Source of the DNA: Candidatus Sivonenia alaskensis PMM_0068
GTDB lineage: Bacteria; Cyanobacteriota; Cyanobacteriia; Gloeobacterales; PMM-0068
NCBI GenBank assembly: GCA_949127685.1
Contig: CASBPW010000188.1
Location: 1 to 9,168 of the forward strand
Reading direction: 5' to 3'
Length of the DNA stretch: 9,168 bases
Shown: positions 6,684 to 9,168 of the stretch, one piece after another
Numbering within the stretch: the stretch's first letter is position 1
How the letters are laid out: each line of letters begins with the position of its first letter
Notes under the pieces: generated by a model
Told to the model about the DNA's origin: nothing
The model's input: the letters and a program-made list of their open reading frames with translations, nothing else
The model's database searches: none
Program-made: the position numbers and the translations under genes

Positions 6684-7569
6684 AGACTCCTTGGACGTTA
6701 TACCAATTCAAAAAGATCCGGGCAATTTCCAGCGCTACTTGAGAACGTCCTCGGTCAATCAGATATTGTAAGAGCGGCGCCATCGTTTTTTCATTTAAGG
6801 TTCCTCCCAAAGACAGAAGGCCCCATAAAATTTGATGAAGGGGCGTCATCTGAATCATCATCCGCACATCCCAGGTTGGATGCTTTTTATAAAAAATAAC
6901 GCCCATTTTACCGCGTTCAAATTCTTTACGAATCAAGGAAGGCAGTTGGTCCATGCTAAAGGCCGGATGCCAATGGTAGCCAACAGCCTCGGGACATTGA
7001 ATAATTTTCAGGCCTAGGTTCTTGAGCCGCACCCCTAATTCCAAGTCTTCCCAACCATAGAGAGAGAAGGCTTCATCAAAGGGACCTGCCTGCAAAAGCC
7101 ATTTTTTCGCTATCGCCACATTCCCGGTAGCAAAGTAGGCCCTAGACATATCTGTAATTTTGAAGGGCTCACTGGTGGGGTTTTCAAAGTTCGCGGTATT
7201 CACCACCCGACCATAGGTAAATACTTTCTCCCCTGGATGTTGGTTGAGAATTTCAACATGGGAACGCAGAAAAACTTCGGTGATGACCAGATCCGAGTCA
7301 ATGAAGATAATCGTGTCGCCTTCCGCTTTCTCGATACCCAGGTTGCGAGCCGCTGCCGGACCTTTGTGATCTTGCAGATAGAGTTTGGTGTGGGGGAACC
7401 ATTGCATGGACTCTTTGAGGAACTCCACGGTGCCATCGACAGAACCATCGTCTACCACCACGACTTCATAATCCCCTTGCCAGTCCTGCTTTTCTAGGGC
7501 ATCCAGGCATTGGGTAAGAATCGGTTTGCGGTTGTAGGTCGGGATAACGACACTGATTTTGGTGACCAT
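6658..7569 (-). CDS. Glycosyltransferase family 2
   Basis: A 303-residue inverting glycosyltransferase with a GT-A fold. It should move a sugar from a nucleotide donor to a cell-envelope glycan or other acceptor at the cytoplasmic face. Key motifs: ISVVIPTYNR (5-14), VVVVDDGS (36-43) for nucleotide binding, AAARNLGI (72-79), the metal-binding DSD (91-93), ATGNVAI (147-153) and the acceptor-side GWEDLELG (172-179), followed by YHWHP (198-202). The last 70 residues form a helical tail without an obvious membrane segment, so it is probably peripheral. It is first in the minus-strand unit with the TPR and LptC-like genes, which suggests surface polysaccharide or LPS synthesis. The sugar and acceptor cannot be told from sequence. 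The Shine-Dalgarno sequence is weak, but the start fits the fold's first strand. Confidence 0.9.
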   Translation of the reverse strand: MVTKISVVIPTYNRKPILTQCLDALEKQDWQGDYEVVVVDDGSVDGTVEFLKESMQWFPHTKLYLQDHKGPAAARNLGIEKAEGDTIIFIDSDLVITEVFLRSHVEILNQHPGEKVFTYGRVVNTANFENPTSEPFKITDMSRAYFATGNVAIAKKWLLQAGPFDEAFSLYGWEDLELGVRLKNLGLKIIQCPEAVGYHWHPAFSMDQLPSLIRKEFERGKMGVIFYKKHPTWDVRMMIQMTPLHQILWGLLSLGGTLNEKTMAPLLQYLIDRGRSQVALEIARIFLNWYNVQGVYEAYRESS

Positions 7570-7668
7570 AGAGCTTTACAGGGCGCTGCCCGTATTTTAA
7601 CGCTCTTGTGAGAATATCCTGATTCTTGGGTAGCCTCTGAGAGTAAACCCCTGTTCGTGAAGGAAGAC

Positions 7669-8031
7669 ATGAAGACCTCCGCAAACACTGATCTATTTAT
7701 TCGTGAAACCATCCGTTCTGTAATGACCTGGATTGGATTGGAAATTATGCTGGCGATTGTCCGCTATGCACCATACCTGTCAGATGCCTCAGGGGCTAAG
7801 GGATTGAGCTACGACTATCTCACCCTCGATGCGACTTTGGGCTTAGGTGGAGCTTTGTGTATTGGGATATCGGGTCTTTTCTTCCGCAACATCGAAAGCC
7901 AAGTCACAACGGGCAATTTTGAGAGTGCTAACTCCAAGAAGAGTCTGGGCGCGGCCTTGTGGATGCTGGGCCTAGTTGGAATTTTGGTGCCCGTGGGTAG
8001 GGCATTGCTGAGCATCACCAATTTCAACTAA
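7669..8031 (+). CDS. Three-helix membrane protein, unknown function
   Basis: I do not recognise the family with confidence. The 120-residue product has three hydrophobic stretches at about 17-37, 54-72 (GLGGALCIGISGLFF) and 93-113 (LGAALWMLGLVGILVPVGRALL). They are separated by polar loops, including SQVTTGNFESANSKK (77-91). The pattern fits a small integral membrane protein with no visible catalytic residues. I chose ATG 7669, which has AAGGA at 7660-7664, over the in-frame GTG at 7657, which has no ribosome site. It is divergent from the glycosyltransferase, and the roughly 99 nt between their starts should hold promoters for both, though no clear pair of boxes is visible. The smooth coding pattern and membrane topology make it a real gene. 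Confidence 0.7.
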   Translation: MKTSANTDLFIRETIRSVMTWIGLEIMLAIVRYAPYLSDASGAKGLSYDYLTLDATLGLGGALCIGISGLFFRNIESQVTTGNFESANSKKSLGAALWMLGLVGILVPVGRALLSITNFN

Positions 8032-8094
8032 ATCACTGTCACCTCATCCCCACACAATCTTCCAATTCCTTTCGCAATTACTTTAAAATTTGCG

Positions 8095-8121
8095 TTGAAA
8101 AAAAGGTTAAAACTGTATTAG
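8095..8121 (+). promoter_or_regulatory. Tentative promoter before the 8159 gene
   Basis: TTGAAA (8095-8100) and TATTAG (8116-8121) resemble -35 and -10 boxes and lie in an AT-rich stretch 38 nt before the gene start. The 15-nt spacing is short, so this is only a candidate. A strong ribosome site follows at 8146-8151 (AGGGAG). Confidence 0.25.
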
Positions 8122-8158
8122 AAAGATGTGTAAAGCGACCCGGTGAGGGAGTAGTGAA

Positions 8159-8398
8159 ATGATGATTACGCAGTCCAAGCAGTACCAGACAAAGCTTTTT
8201 GAAACGGAATTTGGCCAGATTTTCTACGCATACCAAGGCCTCGTCAATCTTTGCGGTCCAGAGTGCCATTCTTGGCATGTAGTTCTGGAAACTCCTGAGG
8301 GCGGCCTTATCCGCACCAACCAGGCTATTCCGGTGATGTCAGACCGGGAGCCTACCTTTAGGGATGCGTGTGCTCTCGCTGAAATGCTGTCTGCTTAA
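8159..8398 (+). CDS. Small conserved-looking protein, unknown function
   Basis: A 79-residue soluble protein I cannot place in a named family. It opens with a polar, strand-rich part (KLFETEFGQIFYAYQG), then LCGPECHSWHVVLETPEGG with Cys32, Cys36, His37 and His40 close together, and ends in a helical FRDACALAEMLSA with Cys71. The Cys/His cluster could bind metal or be redox active, but that is inference. Translation signals are good: AGGGAG (8146-8151) lies 7 nt before ATG 8159. A second ATG follows at once, so Met2 is an equal choice. The stop overlaps the stop of the opposite-strand gene by 4 nt. I take it as real because of the ribosome site and the amphipathic, non-random composition. Confidence 0.65.
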   Translation: MMITQSKQYQTKLFETEFGQIFYAYQGLVNLCGPECHSWHVVLETPEGGLIRTNQAIPVMSDREPTFRDACALAEMLSA

Positions 8399-8631
8399 TA
8401 TTCCCCCACAAAATCCAAGCAATTGATAGCAGCTTCTGTTAAAGCTGCATGTGGGTTTACGGGACATTTCAAGTGATATTCTCCCGTGAAGTAACGGCAA
8501 CGGGAGCAGGGGATTTCATGAAGTGTCTTGATATCCTGAACGCCCCTATTCACCCAAGCCAGAAAATCGATTAGGAGCATCACCACGAAGGTACTAATCG
8601 TAAGGAAGGTAAATACGGCGTAAAGAGTCAT
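8395..8631 (-). CDS. Cys-rich single-pass membrane protein of cyanobacterial type
   Basis: A 78-residue protein with one N-terminal transmembrane helix (about 4-27, YAVFTFLTISTFVVMLLIDFLAWV) and a soluble tail. The tail carries CSRCRYFTGEYHLKC (42-56), NPHAALTEAAINC (59-71) and DF. Cys42, Cys45, Cys56 and Cys71 form a CxxC-x10-C-x14-C set suited to zinc, an iron-sulfur cluster or disulfides. I recall similar short proteins with RYF, LKC, P-x-x-A and C-x-D-F in cyanobacteria, but no established function. The gene is transcribed toward the 8159 gene, and their ends overlap by 4 nt. Upstream on its strand lies the long gap before dus, which should hold its promoter. The ribosome site is weak. 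Confidence 0.7.
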   Translation of the reverse strand: MTLYAVFTFLTISTFVVMLLIDFLAWVNRGVQDIKTLHEIPCSRCRYFTGEYHLKCPVNPHAALTEAAINCLDFVGEY

Positions 8632-8985
8632 TATTTCAACTAACTGTCCTACTTTGTCACAGGATAACAGACTCTACCTTGAGTCGAAATACAGTAAAAG
8701 TAACTTTTTATAACAGGGCGAACATCCAGCATGCTGTGACTTTTCAGAAATGTCAGAATTTTTGAGTTGTATTATCAACTAATATTACGGACACTGAAAG
8801 TTGCCAAAATAAATCTCAGCAACTGCCCGAGCAGGGAACGTCAAAGAGCTTACGGGGGGTATGCAGCACTCTCCAAAATTCTGAAGCAAACGGGTGTCAG
8901 TCGCGATGTATGGGAAAAGTCGTAAGGCTTCTGGCGAAGAGCAAAGCCTAGATAAGGATTCTCTGTTTAGCACTACCATATCTCT
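8632..8985. other. 354-nt gap without a convincing gene; dyads and possible dus leader
   Basis: This gap separates two divergent genes and should hold both promoters. The left half is AT-rich. It holds two small perfect dyads: GACTC-N6-GAGTC (8670-8685) and AGTTG-N6-CAACT (8765-8780). A TATAAC (8709-8714) and a TTGAGT (8762-8767) resemble promoter boxes but have no well-spaced partners. The right half (about 8820-8960) has more balanced composition and several possible RNA helices. A 64-codon minus-strand frame (8785-8979) crosses it; it lacks a ribosome site and recognisable features and would begin 7 nt from the dus start, so I do not call it a gene. Confidence 0.5.
8847..8949 (+). promoter_or_regulatory. 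Possible leader RNA with alternative pairings upstream of dus
   Basis: AGCTTACG (8847-8854) can pair with CGTAAGGCT (8921-8929, one bulged G), enclosing an inner helix GCACTC (8866-8871) with GGGTGT (8892-8897, wobbles included). The segment AGGCTT (8925-8930) can instead pair with AAGCCT (8944-8949). The two folds exclude each other, as in leader switches. This rests on hand pairing only; chance is a real alternative. It does not match any riboswitch or small RNA I know. Confidence 0.2.
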
Positions 8986-9168
8986 ATGGAATCTATTGAC
9001 CTATCTAAATTTCAAGAACCTCTCAGAATTGGCTCGTTCAGCTTGCACAGCCGGGTTTTTCAATCTCCCTTAGCTGGGGTGACGGACCAAGTATTTCGGC
9101 ATTTGGTGCGCAGACAGGCGAAAGATTCGATGGTCTACACCGAGATGGTTAGTGCTACGGGGTTACAC
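8986..9168 (+). CDS. dus: tRNA-dihydrouridine synthase, DusB-like (3' end cut by window)
   Basis: FMN-dependent enzyme that reduces uridines in the D-loop of tRNAs in the cytoplasm. Only the first 61 residues are present, but they cover the family's opening: PLRIGSFSLHSRVFQSPLAG (12-31), completed by VTD (32-34), where the first strand of the TIM barrel meets the flavin. FRHLVRR (37-43) and YTEMVSATGLH (51-61) follow, the latter being the conserved T-E-M-V region. The active-site Cys and later FMN motifs lie beyond the window. ATG 8986 is the only start after the in-frame TAG at 8968, and it has no Shine-Dalgarno sequence just upstream. The wording of the N-terminus resembles cyanobacterial DusB-type proteins; the subgroup is less sure than the family. 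Confidence 0.9.
   Translation, partial: MESIDLSKFQEPLRIGSFSLHSRVFQSPLAGVTDQVFRHLVRRQAKDSMVYTEMVSATGLH

Noticed and set aside
7466..7712. Two 72-codon minus-strand frames spanning the glycosyltransferase start
   Set aside because: They overlap the well-supported glycosyltransferase and the start of the divergent gene, and have no recognisable features.
8073..8094. CGCAA / TTGCG dyad after the three-helix gene as a terminator
   Set aside because: It has only five paired bases, a 12-nt AT loop and no T-run; it lies in the likely promoter area of the next gene.
8785..8979. 64-codon minus-strand frame before dus
   Set aside because: It has no ribosome site, would start 7 nt from the divergent dus start codon, and its product has no recognisable features.
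1..9168. CRISPR array, tRNA or rRNA gene, complete insertion sequence
   Set aside because: Reading both strands showed no spaced direct repeats, no tRNA-like cloverleaf or rRNA segment and no transposase; the only mobile-element trace is the truncated integrase at 4519-4617.

Overview
The window is chromosomal DNA from a cyanobacterium. The clearest marker is a Psb28 photosystem II assembly protein. It is supported by a DUF2839-type small membrane protein, a short Cys-rich membrane protein of a cyanobacterial type, a lipoprotein LptC-like protein and a DusB-like start typical of cyanobacteria. Base composition is balanced and genes are packed closely. I cannot fix the genus from sequence alone.

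Left part, plus strand (1-4438). The window opens inside homoserine kinase (thrB; C-terminal half only). EPSP synthase (aroA) follows 9 nt later, then psb28 after a short gap. A 213-nt spacer with a small hairpin precedes a HEAT-repeat protein. The HEAT-repeat stop codon overlaps the GTG start of a stand-alone MnmC-type methyltransferase (tRNA wobble-uridine modification), so these two are probably translated in a coupled way.

Middle (4439-4937). A 32-codon frame with a good ribosome binding site encodes the first part of an integron/phage-type tyrosine recombinase and then stops; I read it as a decayed integrase remnant. Next is the DUF2839 gene, then a convergent junction with the minus-strand cluster.

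Minus-strand cluster (7569 down to 4935). The order is a family 2 glycosyltransferase, a secreted TPR protein and an LptC-like lipoprotein. They overlap or abut (26-nt overlap, then 0 nt), so they are almost certainly one transcription unit. The content points to the cell envelope, probably lipopolysaccharide or other surface glycan synthesis and export.

Right part (7657-9168). A three-helix membrane protein of unknown function and a 79-residue unknown protein lie on the plus strand. The latter meets, tail to tail with a 4-nt overlap, a 78-residue Cys-rich membrane protein on the minus strand. A 354-nt stretch without a convincing gene follows, holding several dyads and two mutually exclusive pairings. 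The window ends in the first 61 codons of a tRNA-dihydrouridine synthase.

There is no CRISPR array, no complete mobile element and no recognisable tRNA or rRNA. Most of the window is ordinary housekeeping DNA. The points most worth a second look are the integrase remnant, the HEAT/MnmC-like pair, the envelope cluster and the structured gap before dus.
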